64,000 nucleotides of DNA from Mesostigma viride (GCA_009746045.1 RPFO01001739.1:1-64000), one strand, 5' to 3'. Shown: positions 21,871 to 36,115, counted from the stretch's first letter. Translations and numbers: made by a program. The notes: a model not told the origin generated them from the sequence alone.

Positions 21871-22079
21871 CCACTAGCACGGCAGCAAGGCAGACCTAAC
21901 AATGGCAAGTGATGTTTATCGGTAGAAACTGTTAGACAACTAGCAAACGAGCCAGCCGGTGAAGAGCAAGGCACGCATGCAAGGAATTTGTCGTTGCCTA
22001 TGACTACGCTTGTGTTTGTCACTGCAGTTGAAATCTGCATTTGCATCAGCAGGCCCGATCGAACCCCATGTCGCCACCC

Positions 22080-22510
22080 GCATTTCCACTTATACTTCAC
22101 GGCCCCTTATTCTTCTCTTGTGCCTGCCTTTGCCCTAACTGTTACCCTAGCATCTGCCCTTGCCCCTATCCTTTGATCCCCAGTGTTTGCCGTTGCCCTC
22201 ATCCTTTCCCTAGTGCCTGCCCTTGTCTTCATCTTTTCCCTTGTGCCTGCCCTTGCCCTTGTCCGTTCCCTCGTGCTTGACTTGTCCTAATCTCTTTCCC
22301 TTGCGCCTGCCCTTGCCCTTATCCGCTTCCCTTGTGCCTGCCCCTGCCCTTGCCCTTGTCATTTCCCTTGAGCCTGCCCTTTTGGCAAGCACAAGTGCCT
22401 TTGTCCTTTCCTTGGCCTTGTGCTTGCTCTTCCAGTTTCCCTTTCCTTTGCTCGTGCGGTTGCCTTTGCTCTTACCCGGGTGCTTGCCCTTGCCGTTTGC
22501 AAGCTGCATT
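22080..22510 (+). repeat. Degenerate CCTTGC/CCTTGT-rich tract
   Basis: Imperfect repeats of TTGCCCTTGTCC, TGCCTGCCCTTG and TTTCCCTTG. It resembles a decayed version of the satellite at 1-1552. Confidence 0.7.
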
Positions 22511-24337
<1,827 letters not shown>

Positions 24338-24920
24338 TGATACACAAATACCGTACAAGTGATACACAATTGCAGCCAGGACAACAGCGGGTCGCTGCGT
24401 ACCTGCCGTGGGAAGGAGGACAAGTGATACACAAATACCGTACAAGTGATACACAAATACCGTACAAGTGATACACAATTGCAGCCAGGACAACAGCGGG
24501 TCGCTGCGTACCTGCCGTGGGAAGGAGGACAAGTGATACACAAATACCGTACAAGTGATACACAAATACCGTACAAGTGATACACAATTGCAGCCAGGAC
24601 AACAGCGGGTCGCTGCGTACCTGCCGTGGGAAGGAGGACAAGTGATACACAAATACCGTACAAGTGATACACAAATACCGTACAAGTGATACACAATTGC
24701 AGCCAGGACAACAGCGGGTCGCTGCGTACCTGCCGTGGGAAGGAGGACAAGTGATACACAAATACCGTACAAGTGATACACAATTGCAGCCAGGACAACA
24801 GCGGGTCGCTGCGTACCTGCCGTGGGAAGGAGGACAAGTGATACACAAATACCGTACAAGTGATACACAAATACCGTACAAGTGATACACAATTGCAGCC
24901 AGGACAACAGCGGGTCGCTG
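24338..24920 (+). repeat. Composite tandem repeat (GTGATACACAAATACCGTACAA module)
   Basis: Five to six copies of a unit of about 86-110 bp made of one or two GTGATACACAAATACCGTAC modules, then GTGATACACAATTGCAGCC, AGGACAACAGCGGGTCGCTG and CGTACCTGCCGTGGGAAGG. The number of the short module per unit varies between one and two. Long frames on both strands are by-products. Confidence 0.9.
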
Positions 24921-24929
24921 GTCTACCAA

Positions 24930-25480
24930 TAGCTGCCGCATATCAAACATGGGCTTACACGCCCGTCGAGGGCGATGACGGTGACGGTCGTCACCGTCAT
25001 CGCCCTCGACGGGCCAACATCTAAACTCTTCTCTTAATCAACAATCTATATTACCAATAGCCGCCGCCTATCAAACAGATCCTATTCATCACGCGCGTCA
25101 ACGCCCCGTCATCGCCCCGTCATCGCCCCGTGATCGCCATGCCGAGCCAGCCGAGGGCCAACCTCTTAACTCTTTACATTTGTATTCGGAGTAGTAGTCA
25201 ACGACCTATATTACCAATAGCCGCCGCATATCAAAAAGGTCGTATTCATGACGCCCGTCGAGGGCGATGACGGTGACGCCGTCACCGTCATCGCCCACGG
25301 GCCAACATCTAAACTCTTCTCTTAATCAACAATCTATATTACCAATAGCCGCCGCCTGTCAAACAGATCCTATTCATCACGCGCGTCAACGCCCCGTCAT
25401 CGCCCCGTCATCGCCCCGTCATCGCTCCGTGATCGCCATGCCGACTGCCGAGGGCCAACCTCTTAACTCTTTATTCGGAG
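24930..25480 (+). repeat. Direct duplication of about 290 bp with a near-perfect palindrome
   Basis: The block TTACCAATAGCCGCCGC through GCCGAGGGCCAACCTC is present twice (about 24925-25165 and 25205-25460). In the first copy 24962-25013 is a 25-bp perfect inverted repeat around a 2-bp centre. In the second (25255-25303) the palindrome is shortened and imperfect. Between them lie CGCCCCGTCATCG repeats. Confidence 0.85.
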
Positions 25481-26690
25481 TAATAGTTAACTGCCGGCAT
25501 TGCCATACAAGAAGAAGCTCTCGATCCTAGGTATAGACTACCTCGGGTATCATCATCGTAATTGCTAGCATCGAGATCATTCATACCTACCGACGATGGC
25601 CAGCTGCAAAAGAAAAATGTCGACCAACAGACAGGACCTATCGCCGGGAACCCTCAAGGCAATAAGGGCGAGACAGGCTTTCACCGTTAAGTAAAGTTGT
25701 CCACATCGTGCTAAGGAATTTGTGCTAATCTATGAGTACCTATATGGACACTTTGTCGCATTTTTTACATGGCAAATAAGCGATGTATGTGTCATGTAGG
25801 CTGCCATTGGTGCATGCATGCATGGGCCAGCAATGATGGTCAGAGGTACATTGTGCCTATGAGATAACCATCGATTTGTTGATCAGCAAGTGATTCATTA
25901 CGTGAGACAACAATATGTTTGGGGGCTAAGCTTCTTACATTGGTCACATGGCCCGCCATAATTGTTTTCTTATGTGTTTAAGGTTAGGGCTCTGTTCATG
26001 ACTGAACGTCATGAACGCGCTCTATTCATGACATTGATTAATTGATTTTAATTAGTCTCATGTCCATGTTGGGGGACCGGGATCTCTGAATTCCCCAAAG
26101 AAGATATAGTGGAAGTCCCCCAAGACGTCAATATCCGTCAAGACGTCAATAACTACATGTATGTCCACAGCTCAGCTAGTAGTCTAAAATATGGGCCTCG
26201 AGCTAATCTTGCACGCAAGCAATGCCTATCATCAAGGATGAATTAATGCCTATCAACAAGGAGACAATCATGCTTGTTAAATTTCCTAGGACCCACAACT
26301 GGGGGGTCGTAGTCTTTGACAATGTCCGCCTGGGCAACGCTACTAATCCTACATATCCGAGGTCCCATGTATGAATAAGAGGGGTTGAGCGGATGACGCC
26401 AACAGTGTCTGTGCTCTGCATGTCAGCTAAAATCATATCGCGGAGACAAACATATGGCGGTATGTCCAATGTTGGCCACTGCGTCGCCTAACAGGTTGTT
26501 ACATGGTCGGCAAGGGCCTGACCATGTAAGAAGATATCTCCCTGGCTGGCCAGTCCACAAGGAACCAGCAGGGACCTCATCTGAATCAACCTGATTTATT
26601 AACTAACTACTTAATTCATTTATTAAACTCATGCCCCCATTAGGGAGTCAAGGAGCATTAGTTAACCCCGATTCATTCATTAATTAATTA
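25481..26690. other. No gene seen
   Basis: Unique AT-balanced sequence with small unrelated frames. Near 26590-26690 are two partial LINE-tail signatures (CATGCCCCCATTAGGGAGTC and TTAATTAATTATTTAAAC). Confidence 0.35.
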
Positions 26691-27990
26691 TTTAAACACG
26701 TGCTCCCGTTGGGGAGTCACGGAGCACCGAAGTGCTTTTAATGCCTGTGTGTGCACAACAGGAGAAAGGGCAGAGACCCCCACTCTCCTTCATGCCTAAG
26801 GCATGCCACAGCTGCATTCGGGAACGCTAGCTAAACGGACACGCTAACGATCCGGCAATCTGTGGGTGCAATAAGACTCATGTGAGCATGGCATAACACT
26901 AGGAGCGTGGGCAAGTAATCTCATCATAGCCAGGACGTAGCATGGCTGTACTAGGACTATACCCCGATGGATGGATGGATGGATGGATGGATGGATGGAT
27001 GGATGGATGGATGGATGGATGGATGGATGGATGGATGGATGGATGGATGGATGGATGGATGGATGGATGGATGGATGGATGGATGGATGGATGGATGGAT
27101 GGATGGATGGATGGATGGATGGATGGATGGATGGATGGATGGATGGATGGATGGATGGATGGATGGATGGATGGATGGATGGATGGATGGATGGATGGAT
27201 GGATGGATGGATGGATGGATGGATGGATGGATGGATGGATGGATGGATGGATGGATGGATGGATGGATGGATGGATGGATGGATGGATGGATGGATGGAT
27301 GGATGGATGGATGGATGGATGGATGGATGGATGGATGGATGGATGGATGGATGGATGGATGGATGGATGGATGGATGGATGGATGGATGGATGGATGGAT
27401 GGATGGATGGATGGATGGATGGATGGATGGATGGATGGATGGATGGATGGATGGATGGATGGATGGATGGATGGATGGATGGATGGATGGATGGATGGAT
27501 GGATGGATGGATGGATGGATGGATGGATGGATGGATGGATGGATGGATGGATGGATGGATGGATGGATGGATGGATGGATGGATGGATGGATGGATGGAT
27601 GGATGGATGGATGGATGGATGGATGGATGGATGGATGGATGGATGGATGGATGGATGGATGGATGGATGGATGGATGGATGGATGGATGGATGGATGGAT
27701 GGATGGATGGATGGATGGATGGATGGATGGATGGATGGATGGATGGATGGATGGATGGATGGATGGATGGATGGATGGATGGATGGATGGATGGATGGAT
27801 GGATGGATGGATGGATGGATGGATGGATGGATGGATGGATGGATGGATGGATGGATGGATGGATGGATGGATGGATGGATGGATGGATGGATGGATGGAT
27901 GGATGGATGGATGGATGGATGGATGGATGGATGGATGGATGGATGGATGGATGGATGGATGGATGGATGGCTTGTCTTACATGATGCAGT
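26691..27990 (-). mobile_element. LINE 3' UTR (minus strand) containing a 1-kb GATG microsatellite
   Basis: Shares with 17470-17870 the blocks GTGCTCCCGTTGGGGAGTCA, GCACAACAGG, GGCATGCCACAGCTGC and GAGCGTGGGCAAGTAAT. On the minus strand the order is (CATC)n, CGGGG, UTR, dyad, tail, the same order as the plus-strand LINE end at 57752-57967. The element is therefore a 5'-truncated LINE 3' end with an expanded internal microsatellite. Confidence 0.65.
26966..27970. repeat. Pure (GATG)n microsatellite, about 251 units
   Basis: 1,005 bp of GATG with no interruption that I can find. Apparent WMDG and SIHP proteins of over 330 residues on the two strands are artefacts of the 12-bp codon periodicity. 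Confidence 0.97.
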
Positions 27991-28186
27991 GGAACTTTGG
28001 TGCTGGAGGGTTAATTGTGGCCCGGTCTGGTTTAGCTTCAGTGCTCTCATGGCGGCCTTCATTTGTAATTATTTGAATGCATGCCCATTGGGCCATGCAT
28101 AGTGTATATTTTTTACGCATGCACGCCCATTATGTATCGCTGGGTCCATCCCATCAATGCTTGTTTATTGCCAGGTCTGGTGTAAG

Positions 28187-28275
28187 TAAGTTAGTACTTG
28201 CGTGTCATGCGCATGGGCATGTTTAGAGTACTATGCTAATCTCTTTAGAAACATAATTACACGGAAGTTACAAAT
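28187..28275 (-). mobile_element. Inverted copy of the (ACTT)n-tailed non-LTR 3' end
   Basis: Reverse complement of 14690-14812 with a shorter tail (AAGTAAGTTAGTACTTGCGT). About 15-20 percent diverged by eye. Confidence 0.5.
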
Positions 28276-28319
28276 CTCATCTGCATCATGCCCCAAGACA
28301 CTACATTAAAGAATCAAAT

Positions 28320-28642
28320 AAAATTATAACATGCCTCCGTTGGGAGATCATGCAGCACATGCATATTCCTTGCTGAATGGGTAGAGGTGGGTCAAGCCGC
28401 AACATCGAAATAAGCTAACTCTAAGCTATCTAGTCTACAAAATCCTCACTACACTTCTCCCCAAAGCGCCCCTTCCGCTTTGGGGGAGGGGGCTTACCCA
28501 CATGGGCTGGCGTGTGAGCCGGGACATTGGTCTTCCACCTCTTCTTGTTCTGCATAGGAACAGAGAGCGAAGAAATGCGGTGTGGGGACCCCTTCTCGTG
28601 GTAATGCGTTACATGTACTCCCCACCGGGCTTTGCTCTTCAT
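28320..28642 (-). pseudogene. LINE ORF2 C-terminal fragment and 3' UTR
   Basis: Minus-strand frame 28642-28430 ends HTPAHVGKPPPPKRKGRFG plus a short tail, closely matching the C-terminus of the LINE ORF2 fragment at 59743-60572 (HTPDPVGKPPPPKRRRRFDE). Downstream (28430-28320) is the CTCCGTTGGGAG dyad of the LINE 3' end. No RT domain is left. Confidence 0.55.
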
Positions 28643-28675
28643 GGGTTCATAAAGACAACAATTATTCAGTAAGAA

Positions 28676-28962
28676 TTTAATAAATTAGGAACATATATCC
28701 GTTGGGAGTCACTGTTACACATATACCTGAAAAGGGGCATATGATTTTAAATACATTCTGAGCTACAACCTGCACGTGCATGGGTTTAGTTAACTGGCAC
28801 CTATACTAGAGGCCTGACATGGGGTGGAGCTTCAGTGCTTCCCCGCCTTCTCCTTCTCCCACACTGGGTGCTCCGCGTCCTTCTTCTCCGGCCCTGCCCA
28901 TGGGTGCACCGGCCCCGCCTCCTCCTTCTCCTCACGGGACGATTCGCGCTCCACGCATGGCT
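28676..28962 (-). pseudogene. Second LINE-like C-terminal fragment and 3' UTR
   Basis: 28695-28780 matches the LINE UTR at 15343-15415 (CCGTTGGGAGT, AAGGGGCATATG, TTTTAAATACATTCT). On its 5' side, a minus-strand frame at 28962-28837 reads a charged tail ending HPVWEKEKAGKH before a stop. Its origin, LINE or host exon, is uncertain. Confidence 0.35.
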
Positions 28963-29582
28963 GCAGCATCAGTTAGCACGGGCAAGACATAGCAGTAACC
29001 GCGCTATGGCTGTTCTAGCACCAGCCTAGCAGACTGCCATGATCACTCAGCAAACCCACGACAGCTAAACCCTTGGCTGTCACAACCAGTCCATGCATCA
29101 TTAAGTATGGGTACAGGGAAAGCTTCCCGCATATCCATGGCCATATGGATGGCAGCAACACAACGACTTGCCCCCTAGCCCCCCGTGCACACACAAAAAC
29201 GTGGGTCGTGGCTTCCACGCCCCATCCGCCATGCATGCCAGCGCGTACCTTACTCGCATTCACACCGGGCTGCATCCCAGCGCCGTTGCTGTCCCCATGT
29301 GACACGTCGGCTGATTAAGCAGATACACAGCAGAGTCTGATGTAAACCGCTAAACCCCAAACCCATGCAGACCACAGTCAAGGACGCGTGCATGTCAAGC
29401 CATGCCAATTGTGAACCGTACAGCAATTTACTTTTCAAGCCTGAAGAGGTGGATAGCAGATACTAGCCTGGAAGAGGTTACAGGGGCACATGTCCATTAG
29501 CGAGCGGAACAACACAGCTTACACCCTACAAGCGTACCGCACAATGTCCTCCTGCAATTGTCTGCAGATCTCCCAATGCCGC

Positions 29583-29672
29583 AGACATCTCCACTGCTCT
29601 CATGGCGATTGCAAATGCTTCATGCCGCTGACATCTCCACTGCTCTCATGGCGATTGCAAATGCTTGATGCC
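29583..29672 (+). repeat. Tandem duplication of about 45 bp
   Basis: GACATCTCCACTGCTCTCAT, GGCGATTGCAAATGCTT and ATGCCGC occur twice in a row with one difference (CATG versus GATG). Confidence 0.85.
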
Positions 29673-29745
29673 GCACCTCTGCTTACAGCAGAAAAGCTTC
29701 CTCCGGGCGAGGCACCTGACTGGAACCAACACCCATTCCTTGGCT

Positions 29746-30436
29746 TCACAACGTGGCCATGACAGCATCGTGAATCTGCTTCGCCAACGCCCACACTTCA
29801 GGACCCGCGCCCTGCACCGCCATGGCCACAGGCTGCACCGCTGCAATCGATGCAGCATTCACTGCCTGCGCCGCACCATGTACTGCATGCACGAAAGCCA
29901 ATCCTGGCTCGGTTATCATGGTCTTGCCCGATTCCTGCTGCTTCTTCTTCTTCGATGCGGTCATGCGCACTTTATACCCCTTCCTCTCCAAGCACGCCTT
30001 CAGCACCTGGCTCGTGCGGTGCTGAATATGCTTCTGAAGGCGCGCCTTCTAAACACGAAATGTTGGCAATGTATGATTCCCAAACGGCATGATAGGCACA
30101 TAATCAGTCCCATGAATTGCTTTGCGGCAGTCAATGCACCAGAACACCTGTTGAAAAAAGAAGGTTATGCACGCTAGCGATTACCCGCGGCAAGAAGCAA
30201 TCAACACGCCTCGCTAACAACTGCAACCACAATGTAATTCATGACGGGCCACTCACCGCTACCCTGCTCTCCTGCTTCAATGTCTCCCCATTCTCAAGGC
30301 CTCCATTGTAAACCTCTCCGTCTTCACCATCGTCATCGTCTTCCTCTTCCTCCACTCCGACGTATCCGTGTTTCCTTTTCCTAAGATACCTAGGGTTGTT
30401 CAAGTCGTATGTGCGGCGTTGGCACACTTCCAACAA
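29746..30436 (-). pseudogene. Two-exon zinc-finger-like gene fragment with an in-frame stop
   Basis: Minus strand. The upstream exon (about 30436-30257) reads TYDLNNPRYLRKRKHGYVGV, an acidic stretch, then a GCG|GTGAGT donor. A 109-nt intron ends in CTTCTTTTTTCAACAG. The next exon (30147-29746) continues in phase with VFWCIDCRKAIHGTDY and, after an in-frame TAG at 30051-30049, KARLQKHIQHRTSQVLKAC. The Cys-x2-Cys ... His-x3-His spacing suggests a BED-like zinc finger, common in transposases and domesticated derivatives. The splice signals and phase match are good. The TAG (perhaps once TGG) argues for a pseudogene. No start codon or 3' end is assigned. Confidence 0.4.
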
Positions 30437-31130
30437 AATTTTGGCCGCCTCTACCCATTACCATTTATTCGTACTATCATAACATATCCAGGCGTTTGAA
30501 AAATCATTCCCTCGTTCGAACTTCTACCCCTGGGCGTCCATGACGAGGCAGTCACGACGGGACGCAGATGCACAAAAATAAAACAAGGCGACATCCCTTC
30601 AATCATTGACCAAAAAACAGAATACGCGCAGAACTTGGATTTCAACACCACGCACCCATTACCAGCGAGCACGGCTGGCCTGCAACCGCCATCATTTCAT
30701 AACCAGAAGCCAGGGCCCACACTCCATCCCGTTACCTCATCTTCCACGCACGGCTTCCGCTGCTTCCCTCTGCTCTTTCGCATTCTCCGCCAGCAACCTC
30801 GCCTTCTCCTCGTCCAACAATCCACTAAGAATAAAATCCCCTCTATTGGACGCCATTCAGACGAACTTTGCTAGCGTCTTTTCACCGGCCCCAGCACACA
30901 TAATCTATAGCCGCTTAATGACAACGGCCGACAACGACAACTGCTGAATAGGCGAAAAAGGCTGATAACTACATTTTTATATTTCGCTGCATTTGCTAAT
31001 AGACACGCACGTTCTCCCACTTCTCCATTACAATATAATTATCCATCTGGCCGTGTACAGGCAAAGATCCCCGAAGTAACTTACTGAAACGTATCTTACA
31101 GCATCGGATCACTGGCACCTAATCTACAGG
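30437..31130. other. No feature seen
   Basis: Small frames only. 30606-30947 is open but overlaps nothing recognisable. Confidence 0.3.
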
Positions 31131-31363
31131 TGGTAGATTACCAACCAAGACCCGTCGCGGTAATTTACTCTGTCGGTAATGTACTACCAAAGATGTGCAG
31201 TCGTAACGTTACTCTTACTTACGGCTAGTAAAATTACTACGTAGGATGATAGGTAGTAATGATTACGGCGTGGGATCTCACGCCTCGTATCTAGGTAGTA
31301 AGATAAGACCTCGTAATTTACGCCTCGGATCATTTTTACTACCCTCGGACGAAAAGTATAGTG
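31131..31363. repeat. CACTA right terminal repeat and subterminal array
   Basis: Exact reverse complement of the 56-bp left terminus at 31308-31363, ending TATAGTG. It is preceded by about 180 bp of degenerate subterminal motifs (GTAATTTAC, GGTAGTAATGA, CGCCTCGTAT) in both orientations. The array is more diverged than the left one. Confidence 0.7.
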
Positions 31364-33198
31364 ATGACACATGCGCGGTCACTGAGACATGATAAAAGGC
31401 TCAAACGTACCTGGTCGAAACCGCAGATTACCTTGTTTGCAGGAGCTAGCACGCCCCCCCCCCACGAACGTAGCTGCAAGCATGTCCTGGCCGCCATTGA
31501 TGATCAACTGTGCTAGGAACGACGTAACTAACTCATCCATGCGCAAAAATCCGAACATTTTCTGCCGAGCAACAAGTAGAGCTTGCACTGTCATCGCCTG
31601 GCCGCTCACGCGACTACTGCGCCGCCACATAACCTCGAGACATATCTAGGCATTTGTAAATGTTGCACGGCTACGCATATAGCATTTAAAAGAACTAGGG
31701 ATGATGCCTACACAGTTTCAGTCGAATTCGTCAAGCCATATGCTCTCGCCCAAGTCAGTGGTTTGTGCCACCATCAGCAGCGGACGTGAATAATTTTTAT
31801 TCACGTCGTCCTCGTTTGGCCATGGTACCCCCCCTACTTTCCTTGACCGTAGGTCCCTGTCCAGGTGTCCAAAAGTAGTAAACCAGGGGTGTACGTGAAA
31901 GTACAAATCTAGATCTCGAATCTGGTCCAAACAGAATATTCAAAAGTCTGCTAGATTTATAGCTACTATAGTTCTGCCACAAACTCGGTCCGATTTTTAT
32001 GACTGAGAAAAACTCAGTCCTTCAAATCGGACTGAGTACCATTTAAGGGTTAAAGCTAGCAAAACCGCAAGAATGGGTCGTTGCCCGATTAGCGGGGGGG
32101 TGTGACTGGAGGTGGGGGTGGAGAAGGGTAGTGCTGGAGGTGGGGGTGGGGGTGGAGGGGGTGGGGGGGGAAAGGGGTGGCGATTGGGGTTAATGCTTTT
32201 CAACGCATGGAGTCTTTCTTTCAGGGCAGATATGCGTCCTCTCCGTCCTGGCTGGGGTCGCCGGCGTGTCGACTGAGCCTCGTCCCGCTCAAGGCGGGCC
32301 AAGAGGCGAGTGAGGCTGGAAAATTGGCGGGTCGAGGGTTGACCGTGGCGTGCCTGGCGACTGACCTTGCATCCCGATCATGCTCGCACGGTGCGACATG
32401 GAGATGGAAAGGGGCCTGTTTATTAATAAAGAGTAACTTGCAAATAAACGGAATGCGATGGAAATCAGAAAGCATAGAATGAACGTTGTCTTTATTGGTC
32501 TCATACGTTATTGTTGTTGTTCCTTCCTTCTCCTTCATTGCGCATAAGAACCTGTTGCGCTTGGCACCTTCATCAGTCTTACTGAATATCCTACGTGGAC
32601 ATGCATTCCATGTAGTTCATGATCAGTGCATGCCGCGTGTTAGATACTTCTAGAATCCTCTAGAAGGTACCAAGGCAGATGCGCATATGATTGGACGATA
32701 GTCGGCTCAGTCCTCTTGACAGGACTACACCGGCCCTACACCAGCCGGTGACGTGGAGGCCTGCCTGGGAGACGCCCTCATAATATATACGTGGCGTCAT
32801 CCCACTGGCTGATACTAGTGAAGTACAGCCATTGGTCCAATACTACAATAAAGTATATTGTATAGTAATCGGCTGTACTAGCTAGATCCTCTATCTCTGA
32901 GGACCCATGAGGACCCTATAGATGGATCTCCAACCAACTCCAGCCATTCTTTCCTTTGTGAAAGTGATGTGGCTTAGATGTATTCGTTGATGTTCGGCCG
33001 CACCTGGCCACTGAGCTCACTTTCACATGCAAGGAAGATGGGGACTCACTTGGGTCTTCTGGAGTTTGCATATCATCATTGCATGGTTGGTGTAATCTGC
33101 TGCATGTAGGGAAAACCCAAATCTGAAGTAAAACCTCCTCTCCAGGAGAGGACAAAACCTCCAGGGGGAAATAAAAACCTACAGATGGAGCATTAGGC
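31364..33198. other. Unassigned region between the CACTA end and the minus-strand copia-like element
   Basis: Contains a G-rich GGTGGGGGTGGAG tract (about 32088-32175), a short dyad TGACTGAGAAAAACTCAGTC near 32000, and about 700 bp (32480-33198) that may be the 3' UTR or LTR of the following minus-strand element, though no repeated LTR was found. A minus-strand frame at 31630-31379 (GQDMLAATFVGGG) could be an exon but has no known match. Confidence 0.35.
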
Positions 33199-34767
33199 TC
33201 AGGCTCCCAGATTACTCCTTATGACAAGGGATTCCCAGCCATGATGGACCTTAACAGCTGGTATCCATGCATTAGGGGCCAGCCGTGGAAGCTTGGTCAT
33301 AGCATCAGCAGGATTTGAGTGTCCTGGCAGATGTACAGTCACACAGTGGCTGGATAGTTCCTTTGCCACAAGGTAGTCTAAGTCAGTAGTAGTGGCCCTC
33401 TCATTCTTGATGAAAGAGACCACGGGCTTATTATCACAATAAACCCTGACATCAATCACAGGTTGAGGTCTTATCTGACTCAGACACCATAAGAGCAGTT
33501 CTCTTATGTATATGACGTCGCGAATGCACATGGCATATGCCCTGCATGAATTCTGCAGTGTCAATCCCAGCAAACCGCCTTCTCTGAAGGTTACTGGACC
33601 AGTATACCAACGAGGGCTGTCTGCCTTCATTCCTGATGGTGATTAAACATCCGGCTCAGCATGGCACCAATCTTATTGGCAGATCTAGACTCTTGGCTAG
33701 CATCTGTGTAGGCGTCAATGAGGATACGCTTGTGCCAGTCTACTCCAGATAATACCAGATCAGGAGATTCATTGAGGCATGTTTCGAGACGCCTCCTTCC
33801 TTCTCCTATGACAACAGAATCTGGCATTCTGCTTTGTACTGCCAGGTCAGGATTGGTTGTGGCAGCCAACCAACCCAGTTGACCTTTAACCGTAGCTAGG
33901 GGCATTCTCCTCAGTTACTCTCTTGGGTAACTAATTAATCATCTTTTCTTTATACCCTTTAGCCGGTCGCAGTCTCAGATGCCATCCTTTATCATCTTGG
34001 AAAAGGGTACAGCCAATGCCACAATAAGGTATTTGGCTGTTCTTGGTAAACCATGCTCTGGTGCCAATGGGTGATTTGTCATTGAGCCTTTTGTAGGTCT
34101 CATTTAACCATCCCTTTGGACCAATGCGTTGCATATCATCCCCATGCAGGGTAGCCCAGGTGGGTTGTCCCTTGGATTGACCCACAAAGAGACAATAAGC
34201 AAGATGAGATTGTTGCATCTGACATCTCTCGATCCTGGATGGCAGGAGCAATGGTCTTATACCAAATGACTGGACTACTGACCAGCCCTTCCCAGCCCAC
34301 TTTAGGCTGCATGTAGGGATAACCTACTTCAGCTAACCAGCATGCTGGGGTTTTGACACAACAGGGTCGTTGAGATTGCCAAGTGGCCTGAGCCACCTGA
34401 GGATCACCATGCAGAAATGCTCTGGTGAAATCATCAATCTCTGCTCCATAATCCAAGCTATAATCCATAGCACCAAGGTACAGAGTATAAGGAGAAGCCT
34501 GCGAACAGGATGTGACAGAACAGGAGTATACAACTCCTCCTTATCATAGTCTGCAGTACCATGGAACTGGGTTACAACTGGACGTGCGTTTGGTACAGGA
34601 GGCTCATTGAGCCTTCTCTTCATTTTGCACACAAAACGCAACTGAAGCATTTGACCATTGGGTGGAGGTTCTGAAATGCCTTCAAAAACATCCAGCGTTT
34701 GCCACTCTTGGAGCACGCGCCAATGCTTGTCGCCATGCCTCAAGGCCAGCGAACGTGTGACAATCAA
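33199..34767 (-). pseudogene. Reverse transcriptase and RNase H of the minus-strand element
   Basis: RT pieces in several frames: LRFVCKMKRRL with RPVVTQFHGTADYDKEELYT, then EIDDFTRAFLHGDP (first catalytic Asp), then WATLHGDDM (catalytic Asp pair). The RNase H piece at 33630-33199 reads VRVYCDNKPVVSFIKN and HLPGHSNPADAMTKL, the copia-type RNase H end. The HGDD in place of YVDD is shared with E1 and E2. Confidence 0.75.
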
Positions 34768-35345
34768 GGTCTACATCATCAAAGGACAAAGGGCTGTGAG
34801 CAGCAAATGACCTTTTTGTGAGACCAAGAGAAGTCACACTGAGCTGGGCAGGTTCCACCAGCTCAGAAGCAGGGGGAAGATCCTTTCCCCACTCAGCTCC
34901 TTTTATTACTGAACCGACACAGGCGGTCATCCAATTCGGTTTCTGGAACATTTCAAGAGGCAAGGAACACCTGAAGTTAGGTCCCAGAGGAATTGGGTCA
35001 CAATGTGCTTTTAAAAGTTGCTTTGTGTCATTAGGCCCATCAACAATGGTAACTCCCGGGGTCACCAAGAATGGCTGGCCAATGAGAGTGGGTCCTCTAT
35101 AGCCATCAATGACACAAAGTGTCAAGTATTCACCCAAAAATGGGACAGTAATATCCCCAAGAACTTGATAACTGGTAGTGCCACCAAAGTCTTGGACATT
35201 AGTCCATTGACTATAGGTGCAGGGGAATATTTGTCCAATAATGCATTAAAGGGTGAGGTGACAGAGACCTCTGCCTTAATTGGTATCAACATCAAAGCCA
35301 TCAAGGTCCATGCCCTTCTCTGGAAGAGAAGTGATTGTGGCAATC
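34682..35345 (-). pseudogene. Retropepsin-like region of the minus-strand element
   Basis: At about 35295-35275 the minus strand reads FDVDTN, then, after a one-base disruption, AEVSVTSP, matching IDTNAQVSV of E2. Further on comes VIDGYRGPTLIGQPFL, matching LEDYDGPVILGQNFL of E2, the ILG-x-x-FL strand of retropepsins. It lies after integrase and before RT. Decayed by frameshifts. Confidence 0.55.
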
Positions 35346-36115
35346 TTTCGTGAAGGCTTGAGCCTCTTTACAATATCTCTGAGCTCTTGAAGATTGCCCC
35401 TCTTGCCTAGCTGAGTGTTCAACTTGGACAACCCCTCGACCTCAGCTTGTCTTCCTTGGACGGGTTATTTTCCATCAGTCTCCAAGGGCATTGGCTTATT
35501 ACCATGGGGTAATTGAATCCGTGCCTTGGCTGTTCAGACTGAAACATGTTATCCACCTGCCCAGGGGTCTCGAGCCCATGTTCCAACGGCCGGAGCTTCC
35601 GGTGCTGATCAGACACCCTTTTAACCAACAAGTCAGCTTCAAATATATCATCCTGTGATATCCCAGTCAATGTCCTAGGCTGAGCTTGCTGAGTAGTAGG
35701 CTCCAGTTAATGGGAGGCCGCCCTTTCTGGTAGTTGGAGTCCAGCCTGTTCACTGGCCAAAGGTGGACAGGAAGTCAGATTGGGAGATCCAGATGCCACT
35801 CTTCCCGGGGCTATATCCATCAGGGGATTTACTTGATCAAGTTTTTCGCTCATTGGATCTCTCTTCAATCTGTTCCAAGCCAGATGATAAGTGGTACCAT
35901 TCCATACCACATCAGCAGTCTTCATCTCCTGGTCAACTGCTGAGGCTATGGTCCCTGGACCCTGCCAATAACCACGTTTACCAGGAGCATTCTCTTTATG
36001 GAAGAACACTTGGTCTCCCACATTAAATTGTGATATCTCTCCTCTCTGCTTGTCCTTTTCACAAAGATGAGCATACTGTGCCCACCTCTGGTTACTCCAT
36101 GCTTGCATTATTTCA

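Noticed and set aside
26899-28102. ORFs of 337-387 codons (WMDG and SIHP repeats)
   Set aside because: Translations of a pure GATG microsatellite.
31379-31649. Pair of opposite ORFs of 83-86 codons beside the CACTA end
   Set aside because: Both strands open over the same bases; no domain or clear splice context, so not called as a gene.
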